Assembly: GCF_022668875.1 (NCBI RefSeq)
Contig: NZ_JAKGCR010000004.1
Span: 186,001 to 250,000 of the forward strand
Length of the DNA stretch: 64,000 nt
Direction of reading: 5' to 3'
DNA from: Domibacillus sp. PGB-M46
GTDB taxonomy: Bacteria > Bacillota > Bacilli > Bacillales > Domibacillaceae
Part shown: positions 38,536 through 46,847 of the stretch, piece by piece
Position numbering within the stretch: the stretch's first letter is position 1
How the letters are laid out: each line of letters starts with the position of its first letter
Program-made: the position numbers and the translations under genes
The notes under the pieces: generated by a model
Told to the model about the DNA's origin: nothing
What the model saw: only the letters and a program-made list of their open reading frames with translations
Databases searched by the model: none

Positions 38536-39858
38536 TTATTTTTTGATGTTCAGGCAATCAGCTGGAACCGTGCGTCCTTTTTGAATGTATGCGTCCATAT
38601 TTTCACCTGGTACCATGCTGCCGCCGGTCGCCCATACAAGATGAATCGGCTGGCCGCCTATCTTTTTTTCTCCAGCCAGGAGCACAGGACCGATCATGCC
38701 GGCTAAAGCGGACGGTTCAAGTTTGATCTGTTCTGTTTCGGCAAGCCTGTTCAGCATGGCAAACAATTGGTCATCATGCACCGTGCAGCCGCCGGCTATA
38801 AAGGGTTCAACAAGCTTTCCGACAAATCCGGACGGACGGCCGACAGCAAGGCCATCTGCTTCCGTTTGATTCGTTAAGCCAATATCCTGTACTGAAATAC
38901 GATCATGCAGTCCAGTGGCAAGCCCGAGCAGCATACAGGCGCTTTCTGCCGGCTCAGCGAAAAAACAGTGAACGTGCGGGCCAAAAGCAAGATGGAGGCC
39001 GAATGCCACACCGCCCGGTCCTCCCCCAATGCCGCATGGCAAATAAACGTAAAGAGGCTGCTGTTCGTTCACAAGAATTCCTTTTTCATCAAACTGGCGC
39101 TTCAGCCGAAGCCCTGCCACTGCGTAGCCTAAAAACAGCCGGTGCGAATGCTCATCATCTATAAAATATGCGCGCGAATCCTGTGCAGCCTCGTCCCTTC
39201 CTTCGGCAACCGCTTTTTCATAATCCGCTTTATGTTCCACCACAAGGGCGCCTTTTTGTCGAAGCAGCTCTTTTTTCCATTTCTTTGCGTCTGCCGACAT
39301 ATGCACGGTTACTTGAAACCCCATCCTGGCGCCCATTATGCCAATGCTGAGTCCAAGGTTTCCCGTTGAGCCGACAATGATTCGATACGATGAGAAAAGG
39401 GTTTTAAAAGCCGGACCATTAAAAGCACGGTAATCATCTTCTTCTCTGATCAGATCTTCTTTCAGTGCCAACTCTTCGGCATATGTTAATACTTCATAAA
39501 TCCCGCCGCGCGCCTTGATCGAACCGGAAATCGGAAGCTTGTGATCTTCCTTTAGCCATAAACCGCCATCGATCTGCCGGTCTGCCGCCTCCTCCAGCCA
39601 TGCTTTCATCTCCGGGATTGGCACGACGGGCGATTCAATAAATCCTTTTTCTTTCTCCAGCTCAGGAAAAAGGACTTCCAGATAAGGGGCAAACCGCTGG
39701 AGCCTTTTTTCTGCTTCTTCTACGTCCTGGAGCGAAAACAAGGGCGGAACCCGGTTATGCCGATTTCGGTTTACCCATAGGACATTTTGACGCTGCTGCA
39801 GGCTTTCAATCACAGCCACCGCAGGTTCGCTAAATGACATTTGTTTGTCTTTTTTCAT
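38536..39858 (-). CDS. dsdA: D-serine ammonia-lyase
   Basis: 440 residues, a fold-type II PLP enzyme converting D-serine to pyruvate and ammonia. PLP lysine in [17 protein letters not shown], phosphate loop [20 protein letters not shown], and the glycine-rich [17 protein letters not shown] typical of DsdA. The ATG at 39858 overlaps the stop codon of dinB (ATGA), so it is translated from the same message. The sdaA-like L-serine dehydratase at 10780 gives the cell both serine deaminases. Confidence 0.93.
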   Translation of the reverse strand: MKKDKQMSFSEPAVAVIESLQQRQNVLWVNRNRHNRVPPLFSLQDVEEAEKRLQRFAPYLEVLFPELEKEKGFIESPVVPIPEMKAWLEEAADRQIDGGLWLKEDHKLPISGSIKARGGIYEVLTYAEELALKEDLIREEDDYRAFNGPAFKTLFSSYRIIVGSTGNLGLSIGIMGARMGFQVTVHMSADAKKWKKELLRQKGALVVEHKADYEKAVAEGRDEAAQDSRAYFIDDEHSHRLFLGYAVAGLRLKRQFDEKGILVNEQQPLYVYLPCGIGGGPGGVAFGLHLAFGPHVHCFFAEPAESACMLLGLATGLHDRISVQDIGLTNQTEADGLAVGRPSGFVGKLVEPFIAGGCTVHDDQLFAMLNRLAETEQIKLEPSALAGMIGPVLLAGEKKIGGQPIHLVWATGGSMVPGENMDAYIQKGRTVPADCLNIKK

Positions 39859-41045
39859 TGTACCCACCCCTTTTTAATAATGCCCTCTCCAAATTTTCGT
39901 TTTAATGCTTCTACTGTCGTTACAAGAGGTTCAAGCTTGTCCGCTTCTTCCTGAAAAGAAAACAAATCCATTTGCGTTTCCAGCGTCTGCTTATGGACAG
40001 CATTTTGTGCGGTAATGCCCAGCAGCCGGACTGGCTCTCCTGTCCAGTGCTTGAAAAAGATCGCTTCCGCTGCTGAGAGGAGCTCTTTTTCTTCCTGAAT
40101 ATCAGCCGGCAGCGTCTGGCTTCTGGTGACGGTTTTAAAGTCACTGTAACGGATCATCACTTGAATGGTGCGCGAAACCGCCCCCTTTGCTTTCATCCTT
40201 ACGCTGACCGAGCGGGAGAGCAGACGAAGCTTAGCATAAATAACGGCCGGCTCGGTAAGATTCTCGGGGAAAGTCGTGGAGTTTCCAATGCTCTTATACG
40301 ACGTATTTGCTTCCGGATCCACTGCCCGGTCATCTATTCCGTTGACCCGCTCCCGCATCCGTATCCCTCGTACGCCCATGATAAACTGAAGTTTTTTCAC
40401 ATCTGCTTTTGCCAGATCGCCCATCGTGGCAATTCCATGTTCCATCAGCTTTGCAGCTGTTTTGGCCCCGATCCCGTGTGCTTCCACCACCGGCCTGCTC
40501 CAAAGTACACGCTCAACATCCCGTTTTCTTAATACAGTAATGCCAAGCGGCTTTTTCATATCGCTTGCCATTTTAGCTAAAAATTTATTCGGTGCAATAC
40601 CAATAGAAAGTGGAATGGAAAAATCCTCCATTATTTTCTTTTGAATGCCTGTCGCAATATCAATTGGTGAGCCTAGGTGTTCACAAGCTGTAATATCAAG
40701 ATACGCTTCATCAATAGAAGCATACTCAACCAAGGGAGAGATTTCGGCTATTTGCGCAAAAATCCGCTTTGAGTACATTTTATATAACGCATGATTCGGT
40801 TTGATCACAACCGCTTCCGGTACAAGCTTCAGCGCTTCCCGCAGCGCCATCGTTGTATAAACCCCTTTATGTTTACATGAATAGTTGGCTGCCACCACAA
40901 TGCCTCTTCGCTCCTGCGGGTTTCCGGCGATGATGACCGGCTTATCTTTTAATGCCGGATTTTCAGCCATCTCTACACTGGCAAAAAACGCATTCGCATC
41001 GATATGAAAAATCACACGGCCATTTTTCGGATAAAAGCCCGCCAT
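39855..41045 (-). CDS. dinB: DNA polymerase IV (Y-family)
   Basis: 396 residues from the ATG at 41045, behind GGGAGGTGAG; the longer frame to 41090 contains this ribosome binding site. Active-site motifs [13 protein letters not shown] and [10 protein letters not shown] are present, as are [17 protein letters not shown] (fingers), two HhH-like stretches ([13 protein letters not shown]) and the little-finger domain. Translesion polymerase resembling B. subtilis YqjH (PolY1). No clear LexA box is visible upstream. A QMDLFSF clamp-binding motif is near the C-terminus. Confidence 0.93.
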   Translation of the reverse strand: MAGFYPKNGRVIFHIDANAFFASVEMAENPALKDKPVIIAGNPQERRGIVVAANYSCKHKGVYTTMALREALKLVPEAVVIKPNHALYKMYSKRIFAQIAEISPLVEYASIDEAYLDITACEHLGSPIDIATGIQKKIMEDFSIPLSIGIAPNKFLAKMASDMKKPLGITVLRKRDVERVLWSRPVVEAHGIGAKTAAKLMEHGIATMGDLAKADVKKLQFIMGVRGIRMRERVNGIDDRAVDPEANTSYKSIGNSTTFPENLTEPAVIYAKLRLLSRSVSVRMKAKGAVSRTIQVMIRYSDFKTVTRSQTLPADIQEEKELLSAAEAIFFKHWTGEPVRLLGITAQNAVHKQTLETQMDLFSFQEEADKLEPLVTTVEALKRKFGEGIIKKGWVQ

Positions 41046-41205
41046 GTGCTCACCTCCCTCTTGAACCGCTGCCGTTTTTTGATTACACATGGATTACATA
41101 ACGGTCAATTTTTTCTATTCTTATTTTAGCATTTTTTTCTCTCTGCCGCTTTGCCGCCGGCCTAAAGGAAAGAAGTTTACCCCCATGAAGGACTTCATGA
41201 GGGTG

Positions 41206-41685
41206 TTAATCAAATTCCTTATATACTTTTCCAAATTTAAGCACCTCGTAAATCGCTTTTCCATCACTCGGTCTTTCCCTTCCATAATCGATCGGAAGGA
41301 TAGAAAAAAACACAAGATAAATCGAAAAATAAACAAACTGATAAAAAAAGAGATGTGGAGGCAAAATGTCATGGTAAATCAAGCCGTTCACAACAAAAAT
41401 CGATAAAAGATTAAAAATGGGGCCTCCTGCATAAATAAGCGCATGCTTCCAGCGTCGGTCATGTTTCAGGTCATTGTAATGGCATGCAGAATCAATAAAA
41501 TAAAATCTTCGGATTTCCAGATTTTTTACCCGGCACAGTTTGGCTCCCCTGCCAATCACAAGAGAGGTTTTGCTGCCAAACAAGCGGGCAAAAAACGCAT
41601 GGCCTGCTGTATGAATGAGCAGCGTCAGCGGAAGCGTAATGAAAAATGCCCATATAAACGCACCCATATCGTCTAAACTAAACAT
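41206..41685 (-). CDS. M50 (site-2 protease)-like membrane protein lacking the catalytic Glu
   Basis: 159 residues, about four helices. The first helix contains HTAGH (residues 25-29) where active M50 enzymes have HExxH, so the catalytic Glu is Thr. Later YAGGPIFNLLSIFVVNGL matches the family GGP/N-x-x-x motif, and LPIDYGRERPSDG replaces the usual N/D-x-x-P-DGG ligand site. It is probably an inactive homologue, perhaps a binding or regulatory protein. Single gene after dinB, facing the same way. Confidence 0.75.
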   Translation of the reverse strand: MFSLDDMGAFIWAFFITLPLTLLIHTAGHAFFARLFGSKTSLVIGRGAKLCRVKNLEIRRFYFIDSACHYNDLKHDRRWKHALIYAGGPIFNLLSIFVVNGLIYHDILPPHLFFYQFVYFSIYLVFFSILPIDYGRERPSDGKAIYEVLKFGKVYKEFD

Positions 41686-41799
41686 GCAAAAACCCCTTTT
41701 AAAGGAACATTCGTAAGGAGTTTACCTCTTTTAACCCTATTAAAACGCCTGATCCTGATATAACCCATTTTTAATAATTGTTATCACATTGATATAAAA

Positions 41800-41823
41800 A
41801 AACTCCTTGATCGCTCAAGGAGT
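41800..41823 (-). terminator. Terminator of the Dabb gene
   Basis: ACTCCTTGA pairs with TCAAGGAGT; a T6 run follows on the minus strand. Confidence 0.8.
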
Positions 41824-41831
41824 CAAAGCTG

Positions 41832-42125
41832 TTAAATTTCAATATCAACGACGATACTGTCGAGACGGCCAACTTCACGAATAAAAGCAGCGACAGCTTG
41901 ATGCTCCGGGTGAGGACCGTATGCTTCAAGAGCTGCTTTGTTCTCAAAACGCGTGGTAAGGACAACCTGGTAGCCTTGATTTTTTTCTGAAAAGTTAATT
42001 CCAGCTTGAATATCAATGACACCCTCAAGGTGCTGTTCAAGAGCTTTAAAGCGCTTGACTACTTCCTCAAGCTGTTCGACAGTCGTCGTTTCTGCAAATT
42101 TAACAAGTACAATGTGGTCAATCAT
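41832..42125 (-). CDS. Dabb-family stress-responsive protein
   Basis: 97 residues: MIDHIVLVKF, FSEKNQGYQVVLTTRFENKAAL and YGPHPEHQAVAAFI are the marks of the Dabb (dimeric alpha-beta barrel, PF07876) family. Some members are stress proteins, others enzymes; the biochemical role is unknown here. Single gene with its own terminator. Confidence 0.88.
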   Translation of the reverse strand: MIDHIVLVKFAETTTVEQLEEVVKRFKALEQHLEGVIDIQAGINFSEKNQGYQVVLTTRFENKAALEAYGPHPEHQAVAAFIREVGRLDSIVVDIEI

Positions 42126-42196
42126 GTTTTATCCTCTTTTCATCATCCATTTACTGTGAATATATCATTTTTAAGCCTGGCGGTAAATATGTGTTT

Positions 42197-42487
42197 TTAT
42201 CCCGGTTTTCTTTTTGATAATTGTCGAAACCACTGCTCATCATCGGTCATGATAGCCAGATCAATCATCGCGTCCCAATCTTCTTTTGCAAGGGTTAAGC
42301 CGACAGCCATAATTTTTTTGCTTTCCACTACTTCAAGGACTGGTTTCATAGGTGTAATTCGTTTATCCATATACGTTGATACCTGCACAATATATACTTC
42401 ATTCCGCAGCCTGGAAAAATCACGTATGAAGCCGATAATCCGTTCCTGCCCATTCGCAATAATAACCCAATCACCCGGTTTAAGCAT
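42197..42487 (-). CDS. Small protein with a C-terminal IDEAL domain
   Basis: 96 residues. The N-terminal half is a small beta fold (LKPGDWVIIANGQERIIGFI) and the C-terminal segment AMIDLAIMTDDEQWFRQLS fits the IDEAL domain, a short helix-loop-helix seen in Bacillus proteins such as YpiB. A paralogue with the same layout is at 46349. GGAGG stands before the ATG. The role is unknown. Confidence 0.7.
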   Translation of the reverse strand: MLKPGDWVIIANGQERIIGFIRDFSRLRNEVYIVQVSTYMDKRITPMKPVLEVVESKKIMAVGLTLAKEDWDAMIDLAIMTDDEQWFRQLSKRKPG

Positions 42488-42589
42488 ATGTCCCCCTCCT
42501 TGCCGCCACTGCTATTTATATTAGATGCATACACGCACATGAATGCGCTCCTTTTTACGATTTAAATTCTTTGTTTATTTGGCATAAAA

Positions 42590-42634
42590 AAGAAGCTGCT
42601 TTTACCCGGCTTTTGCCGGCCTTTAGCAGCTTCC
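42590..42634 (-). terminator. Terminator of the YjcQ-like gene
   Basis: GAAGCTGCT pairs with AGCAGCTTC, enclosing a second stem CCGGC/GCCGG; T run on the minus strand. Confidence 0.8.
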
Positions 42635-42642
42635 CCATCTGT

Positions 42643-42894
42643 TTATTCTGTTCGTCCCGCATTTTTTTCAAGAAATTCATATCCCGATTCTGTAACGGAG
42701 TATTCATCTTCAATTGTGCAGCCGACAATGTCTCCTTCATCGGACCGGTTCACTGTAATGCCTGTTGCAAGATTATTGGAATCAAGAAAATGCAGCGCTT
42801 CTCCGAATGACTGAAGGCTTGTTTCTCCCTGTTCTGGCTTTTCGCCGTTTTTCATGATATTTAGCAAATCTAATGCGCGTTTTTCAATTTGCAT
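42643..42894 (-). CDS. Small winged-helix-like protein (YjcQ type)
   Basis: 83 residues: an N-terminal helical part (IEKRALDLLNIMKNGE, FGEALHFLDSNNLATGI) and a two-strand wing ending YSVTESGYEFLEKNAG. The layout and the TESGYEFL ending recall YjcQ and other small winged-helix proteins of Bacillus. A role as a DNA-binding or phage-related regulator is only inferred. Confidence 0.6.
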   Translation of the reverse strand: MQIEKRALDLLNIMKNGEKPEQGETSLQSFGEALHFLDSNNLATGITVNRSDEGDIVGCTIEDEYSVTESGYEFLEKNAGRTE

Positions 42895-43047
42895 GGCTGG
42901 TCACTTCCTTTTTTCTTTGTCGATAACATTCTTTTCCCTTTCCTGCTTTATTATAAGCCTTTTTTTATAATTTATTTGAATTTAGCACATAATGTAATAA
43001 ATAAGAATATTTTTAAAAGGACCATCCATACTAGGAGTGAGCAGCTT

Positions 43048-43173
43048 ATGAAAAAGGAGCGTTTTGTTATGAAGCAAAAAGATCAGCGCAATTTTATTTA
43101 TCTGTGTGTGTACGGATTGATTGTTTTGGCGGTTGCGTTCACTCTTTCGCCTGATAAGTCAGGAACCATTTGA
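43048..43173 (+). CDS. Small single-helix membrane peptide
   Basis: 41 residues from the ATG at 43048 behind AGGAGTG, or 34 residues from the ATG at 43069 behind AAGGAG. One helix (IYLCVYGLIVLAVAFTL) with a basic head. Its last 76 nt lie over the 3' end of the convergent gene at 43098, which is unusual for two real genes. The good ribosome binding sites support it. Confidence 0.6.
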   Translation: MKKERFVMKQKDQRNFIYLCVYGLIVLAVAFTLSPDKSGTI

Positions 43174-43748
43174 AACATCGGGTAAACATTGGGATCTGCC
43201 GCAATATGCTCGGGGTAAATAAAACCTTCTTTTGTCCGCGGAAACTCAACGCCTATTTGTTTAAAGCATAAATCCACAAACTCCGAACAAATATATTCTT
43301 CATTTTCTTTATGCCGTCCAATGCCCAGTTTAATTCTCGTTAAAATTCGGACCAGCTCTGCCTGGTCATAATTTTGATGAAGCAAATCAAGCGCTTTTCC
43401 AATCATATAGTGCAGCTTTCTTCTATCGAATGAAGAATCAATGAGGGTTTTGTGGCGTGCTATGTACAGCGCCCCTTTATACTTTTCATCCGTCTGCCGA
43501 TTTCCCTTTACGTATTGAGCCAGCGGAATCACACGCACCCCGGTGCTTTCTACACTTTCAAATACGAGAATCCGGCCGTGCCAGCGCACTAAAAAAGCGA
43601 CATGGCTCATAAGAGAGTTGGATGCTTTTTTAATAAATTCAGAGATCAAAGAAGTTCCACTGCAAAATAATAGATCACCGGTTTGAATTTTCGAAACGGC
43701 CTGCGAATAGGGAATTTGAATGATACCATTAAACTTTTGAGAGCTCAT
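43098..43748 (-). CDS. Permuted NlpC/P60 (YiiX/YebB-like) protein
   Basis: 216 residues. TGDLLFCSGTSLISEFIKKA and the catalytic His in LMSHVAFLVRW come first, with the catalytic Cys later in YICSEFVDLCFKQIG. This His-before-Cys order is that of circularly permuted papain-like YiiX/LRAT-type proteins, which hydrolyse or transfer acyl or peptidoglycan bonds. No signal peptide, so it acts inside. Single gene, convergent with the small membrane peptide. Confidence 0.75.
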   Translation of the reverse strand: MSSQKFNGIIQIPYSQAVSKIQTGDLLFCSGTSLISEFIKKASNSLMSHVAFLVRWHGRILVFESVESTGVRVIPLAQYVKGNRQTDEKYKGALYIARHKTLIDSSFDRRKLHYMIGKALDLLHQNYDQAELVRILTRIKLGIGRHKENEEYICSEFVDLCFKQIGVEFPRTKEGFIYPEHIAADPNVYPMFQMVPDLSGERVNATAKTINPYTHR

Positions 43749-43891
43749 TTTCCCCCTCCTTCAAAAATCAGTTTCATTCTTTATACGGTATGCTTCCAAT
43801 TTGAAGCTGTCCCTAAGAAATACCCTTGTCTGCCGATTTGTCCAGGAATGTTTTTTTCTGCCGCATACACTATTATGTGGAGGTGGAAAAA

Positions 43892-43996
43892 ATGGGTGCT
43901 AAACAGGAAGGAAACAGCTGGGGCTATGGATCAGGTTTCGTGCTTGTTGTCGTTTTGTTTATTCTCCTGATTATTATCGGTACAGTGTTTGTTTAA
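43892..43996 (+). CDS. yjcZ: YjcZ-family sporulation peptide
   Basis: 34 residues with a glycine-rich head (NSWGYGSGF) and one helix (VLVVVLFILLIIIGTVFV), the hallmark of the YjcZ/YczN family of spore-expressed membrane peptides. GGAGGTGG lies 5 nt before the ATG at 43892. It stands next to cotJABC and shares a terminator with it. Too short for most gene callers. A broken relative is at 2010-2168. Confidence 0.85.
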   Translation: MGAKQEGNSWGYGSGFVLVVVLFILLIIIGTVFV

Positions 43997-44010
43997 TGTA
44001 TGGACAAACA

Positions 44011-44042
44011 AAAAAGCCAGAGCCGGCGGCTCTGGCTTTTTC
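44011..44042. terminator. Bidirectional terminator between yjcZ and cotJC
   Basis: AAAAAGCCAGAGCC pairs with GGCTCTGGCTTTTT across a short loop. Confidence 0.9.
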
Positions 44043-44046
44043 TCGT

Positions 44047-44616
44047 TTAAAATATTTTTTTCTGGCTGCGGTCTTCCTTCACGATTTCGACAGCCTCCCG
44101 GAAACGCTGGGAATGTACAACTTCCCTTTCCCGCAGGAAACGGAGGGAATCGTTTAAGTCCGGATCATCGGATATATCAATAAGCCACTGATAGGTGGCC
44201 CGGGCTTTTTCTTCAGCGGCGATATCTTCGTACAAATCCGCAATCGGGTCCCCTTTTGCTTGAATGTACGCAGCGGTAAACGGCACACCTGCCGCGTTGT
44301 TGTAAAATAGAGCACTGTCATGGTTGACATAATGCTCAGTAAGCCCCGCTTCACGGAGCTGCTCGGGTGTTGCATCTTTTGTCAGCTTGTAAATCATGGT
44401 GGCAATCATTTCAAGATGAGCAAATTCCTCTGTGGCAATATCATTTAAAAGCCCAACTACCTTATCTGGAATCGTATAGCGCTGATTCATATAGCGGAGT
44501 GCAGCGGCAAGCTCCCCATCTGCTCCTCCGTACTGTTCCATTAAATATTTGGCAAGCGTTGGGTTGCATGTACTGACTTTTACAGGATATTGGAGCTTTT
44601 TTTCATAAATCCACAT
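44047..44616 (-). CDS. cotJC: Spore coat protein CotJC (manganese-catalase fold)
   Basis: 189 residues, as in B. subtilis CotJC. Four-helix ferritin-like protein: metal ligands are expected in ADGELAAALRYMNQR, TEEFAHLEMIATM, AAEEKARATYQWL and REVVHSQRFREA. Assembled into the inner coat with CotJA and CotJB under mother-cell sigma control. Starts 23 nt after cotJB ends. A second Mn-catalase-type gene is at 53893. Confidence 0.93.
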   Translation of the reverse strand: MWIYEKKLQYPVKVSTCNPTLAKYLMEQYGGADGELAAALRYMNQRYTIPDKVVGLLNDIATEEFAHLEMIATMIYKLTKDATPEQLREAGLTEHYVNHDSALFYNNAAGVPFTAAYIQAKGDPIADLYEDIAAEEKARATYQWLIDISDDPDLNDSLRFLREREVVHSQRFREAVEIVKEDRSQKKIF

Positions 44617-44638
44617 TCGATAGCCACCTTTTCATTTT

Positions 44639-44902
44639 TTAGACCTGCCATGGCCAGGGAGAAGTGCTCCACGTCCATTCAGCCGTAGATGTGTTTGGAC
44701 TGTTCTGCTGAAGCGGACCAAACTGTGCTTCAAAAGCCTGCTTCAGCTGTTTACTGTACTGCGCAAACTGTTTGTACTGCACAAGAGCCTGCGGATCATG
44801 AGGATGCGTGTCTAAGTAAAGAATTAATTCATACATGACAAAGTCAGCCGCTTGAATTTCTTCGAGCTGCTGGTAATATTCCTTTGGCAGAGGATTAGCC
44901 AC
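44639..44902 (-). CDS. cotJB: Spore coat protein CotJB
   Basis: 87 residues, helical, with EYYQQLEEIQAADFVMYELILYLDTHP, the conserved CotJB core. Start GTG at 44902 behind AAAGGAGG; the longer frame overlaps that site. It overlaps the end of cotJA by 8 bp. Probably a small assembly partner of CotJC. Confidence 0.9.
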   Translation of the reverse strand: MANPLPKEYYQQLEEIQAADFVMYELILYLDTHPHDPQALVQYKQFAQYSKQLKQAFEAQFGPLQQNSPNTSTAEWTWSTSPWPWQV

Positions 44903-45140
44903 GGCTTCGTCCTCCTTTTCGGTACGGATTATCATAGTAATCGTAAAATACTTTCCAAAGAGTCCCTTTTTTCAGTGCCTCTCTGGGAGAAAACTGTGGG
45001 AGGCCCGGCGGCTGAAAGCCCACGTACAGATTCGGAGGCGTGCTGTAATACTTACATCCGATCGGCGGACAAGGATCAAACGGCCCATGTCGTGGTACAT
45101 AAGACTTCAAAGATGAAAAAGATTGCGGCTGGCTGCTCAT
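44895..45140 (-). CDS. cotJA: Spore coat protein CotJA
   Basis: 81 residues, rich in Pro, Tyr and Gly, with a YVPRHGPFDPCPPIG head and a C-terminal REALKKGTLWKVFYDYYDNPY that is well conserved in CotJA. First gene of cotJABC; the operon lies on the minus strand and ends at the terminator shared with yjcZ. Confidence 0.9.
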   Translation of the reverse strand: MSSQPQSFSSLKSYVPRHGPFDPCPPIGCKYYSTPPNLYVGFQPPGLPQFSPREALKKGTLWKVFYDYYDNPYRKGGRSRG

Positions 45141-45279
45141 ATTTTGTCCCCCTATCCCTTGTTCTTTTCCTATGTGTATGTACAGGCATCAAGATTATGC
45201 GCAAGCAAAGAAACCGAAAAAGAAAAGGTTTTTCCTTTCCCCTCTTTTGGGTAGAGCATGTAAAAAGGAGCGATGCAGC

Positions 45280-45510
45280 ATGCACATTGATTATCAGCGT
45301 CTTTATGAAGATTATTTGATTGCAAAAGAAGAAAGAACAAGACAGCTTGAGCTTGATGAATTCCAAAGCGAACAAGAACATATGTCCAATTGGCTGCAAA
45401 AAGTGCGCGGCATGACGGCCGAGCAGGCGCAGGCAGTTATCGATCATTCACCCATCCGCAGCCAAATTGAAGAAGAACATAAAAGAAAAAAGAATGAGTC
45501 AAACGAGTAA
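45280..45510 (+). CDS. Small hypothetical cytoplasmic protein
   Basis: 76 residues, charged and helical: MHIDYQRLYEDYLIAKEERT and QSEQEHMSNWLQKVRGMTAE, ending HKRKKNESNE. AAAAAGGAG lies at good distance from the ATG at 45280. It follows the divergent cotJA promoter region. No known domain. Confidence 0.65.
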   Translation: MHIDYQRLYEDYLIAKEERTRQLELDEFQSEQEHMSNWLQKVRGMTAEQAQAVIDHSPIRSQIEEEHKRKKNESNE

Positions 45511-45514
45511 TGGT

Positions 45515-45550
45515 TAAAAAAAGCACCTCTTTTAAAAGAGGCGCTTTTTT
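45515..45550 (+). terminator. Intrinsic terminator
   Basis: AAAGCACCTCTTTT pairs with AAAAGAGGCGCTTT (one mismatch), followed by T6, after the stop codon of the small gene at 45280. Confidence 0.85.
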
Positions 45551-45603
45551 ATTTTCGAAAGGAATGTGTTTTATTTCTGCTGTATAAACCAGTTTAACAG
45601 AAT

Positions 45604-45674
45604 AGTAGTATCACCAACCGGTAAGGCAAAGGTCTGCAAAACTTTTATCCCCGGTTCGATTCCGAGTACCACCT
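45604..45674 (+). pseudogene. Decayed tRNA-Cys (GCA)
   Basis: The whole cloverleaf order is visible: acceptor AGTAGTA, D region with ACCGGTAAGGCA, anticodon loop CTGCAAA with GCA, T arm CCCGGTTCGATTCCGAG, acceptor TACCACC and discriminator T, then T6. It matches Bacillus tRNA-Cys closely, but the acceptor stem has two A-C mismatches, one lies in the D stem and one in the T stem. Each mismatch is explained by a G to A change. No CCA is encoded. Probably non-functional; a real tRNA-Cys must exist elsewhere. Confidence 0.75.
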
Positions 45675-45734
45675 TTTTTGGCCGGTACTCGCCTGATCTA
45701 CTTTCAGCAGGCGGATATCTTCAAACGTCTGATA

Positions 45735-45766
45735 AAAACGGGCTTTTACTTAAAGCCCGTCCATAT
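45735..45766. terminator. Hairpin in the gene-poor stretch 45675-46023
   Basis: ACGGGCTTTTA and TAAAGCCCGT form a stem. The stretch around it holds no supported gene. Confidence 0.5.
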
Positions 45767-46023
45767 TTAACCCGGTGAACGGCTTCCGCCCTGCTCTTTT
45801 TTTTGTTTGTAATAGCTCCGCCTAATACACTCCACTCATCGTTTATACAATTTCCTCCTTTATCGTTTGAACGCCCATATGTTTTATCATAAACAAATTC
45901 ATGCCGCGCATCCTATGGCCGTTCTGAGCTCTCCGCTTTTGGATTTTTCACAAACAAAAAAGCACAAAAATGCCGCCCGGCGGCGATCTTTCTGCGCTTG
46001 GTGTCCTGCCCTTTAAAATGTAC

Positions 46024-46260
46024 TTATAAAGCAGTTTTAAACTGGCTGTATTTCTTTTTTCGAAACGGCTTAGAAGCCGCCAAAATATTGTCACGCTTAA
46101 ACGTGCGTAATGTTCCACGCTTAAAGCAGTAAGCCCGAATATAGTCAGGATGAATTTTCCTTACAATAATGCTGCGGTCGGTAATAACCCGATCGTCCGT
46201 CATGTACATAATTACAATTGGCTTTTTTTCTTCAAGGGACATTTGAAACAATCCATTCAT
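46024..46260 (-). CDS. WYL-like single-domain protein behind a LexA box
   Basis: 78 residues: KKPIVIMYMTDDRVITDRSI, IHPDYIRAYCFKRGTLRTFK and RDNILAA match the WYL core (beta strands with a YxxR-like ligand-binding face). It lacks the helix-turn-helix that WYL transcription factors carry. A near-perfect LexA box at 46292-46305 lies 32 bp before the ATG, so it should be DNA-damage inducible. It may sense an SOS-related ligand or nucleic acid. Confidence 0.65.
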   Translation of the reverse strand: MNGLFQMSLEEKKPIVIMYMTDDRVITDRSIIVRKIHPDYIRAYCFKRGTLRTFKRDNILAASKPFRKKKYSQFKTAL

Positions 46261-46291
46261 TTTTTAACCTCCCTTTCTTCCTCTATTATAC

Positions 46292-46305
46292 CGAACAAAC
46301 GTTCA
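46292..46305 (-). promoter_or_regulatory. LexA box upstream of the WYL-like gene
   Basis: CGAACAAACGTTCA matches CGAAC-N4-GTTCG in 13 of 14 positions counted with the spacer free. Placed between promoter and ribosome binding site. Confidence 0.85.
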
Positions 46306-46348
46306 AAAGGCAACTAAAAGTCGAACGTCTGTCCGCAAACAGCGAGGG

Positions 46349-46645
46349 TTAAAAAATATCTACTGTTAATTCGTCAAACCATTCTTTATCCCTTGTCAGC
46401 AATGCCAGATCAATCAGCGCTGTTTTATCTTGATAAAAGTCGAGCAGCTGTGCAGCAGAGTGGAAACGGCTCGATTCATAAATTCCCTGAGTCGGTTTGC
46501 GCCACTGGATCGTATTGTTTGTGATCCATCCTACTTTTGTAAATTCAACGCATTCTTTATGCCAGCTGTGATTTTTGATACTGCTCACATAGCCGATGGC
46601 TGTTGAACCTCCAATTTCGATCATTTTCCACTCCCCTATATTCAT
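46349..46645 (-). CDS. IDEAL-domain protein, paralogue of 42197
   Basis: 98 residues with a beta-rich N-terminal half (IGGSTAIGYVSSIKNHSW, GWITNNTIQWRKP) and a C-terminal LIDLALLTRDKEWFDELT, the IDEAL motif. Order and size equal the gene at 42197, so both are one family. GGAG precedes the ATG weakly. The role is unknown. Confidence 0.65.
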   Translation of the reverse strand: MNIGEWKMIEIGGSTAIGYVSSIKNHSWHKECVEFTKVGWITNNTIQWRKPTQGIYESSRFHSAAQLLDFYQDKTALIDLALLTRDKEWFDELTVDIF

Positions 46646-46847
46646 TTTAAACGCCTCCCTTTGTTTTTTGTTTAGAAACCCTTTTCACGCCCTTGAAGGA
46701 AATAAACCATCCATATATCATGTTCAACTTCACTGCCTGCCGATTTGTTTGGCCGCCTTTTATGATTTCATTTGATTTGAATGTATGCACTATACTATGT
46801 TAATAGACTTCTTTTTTGTTTTATTTATATGATAAAAGAGGAGGACC

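Noticed and set aside
45076-45447. Minus-strand frame of 123 codons overlapping cotJA and the gene at 45280
   Set aside because: Overlaps two supported genes and starts without a signal.
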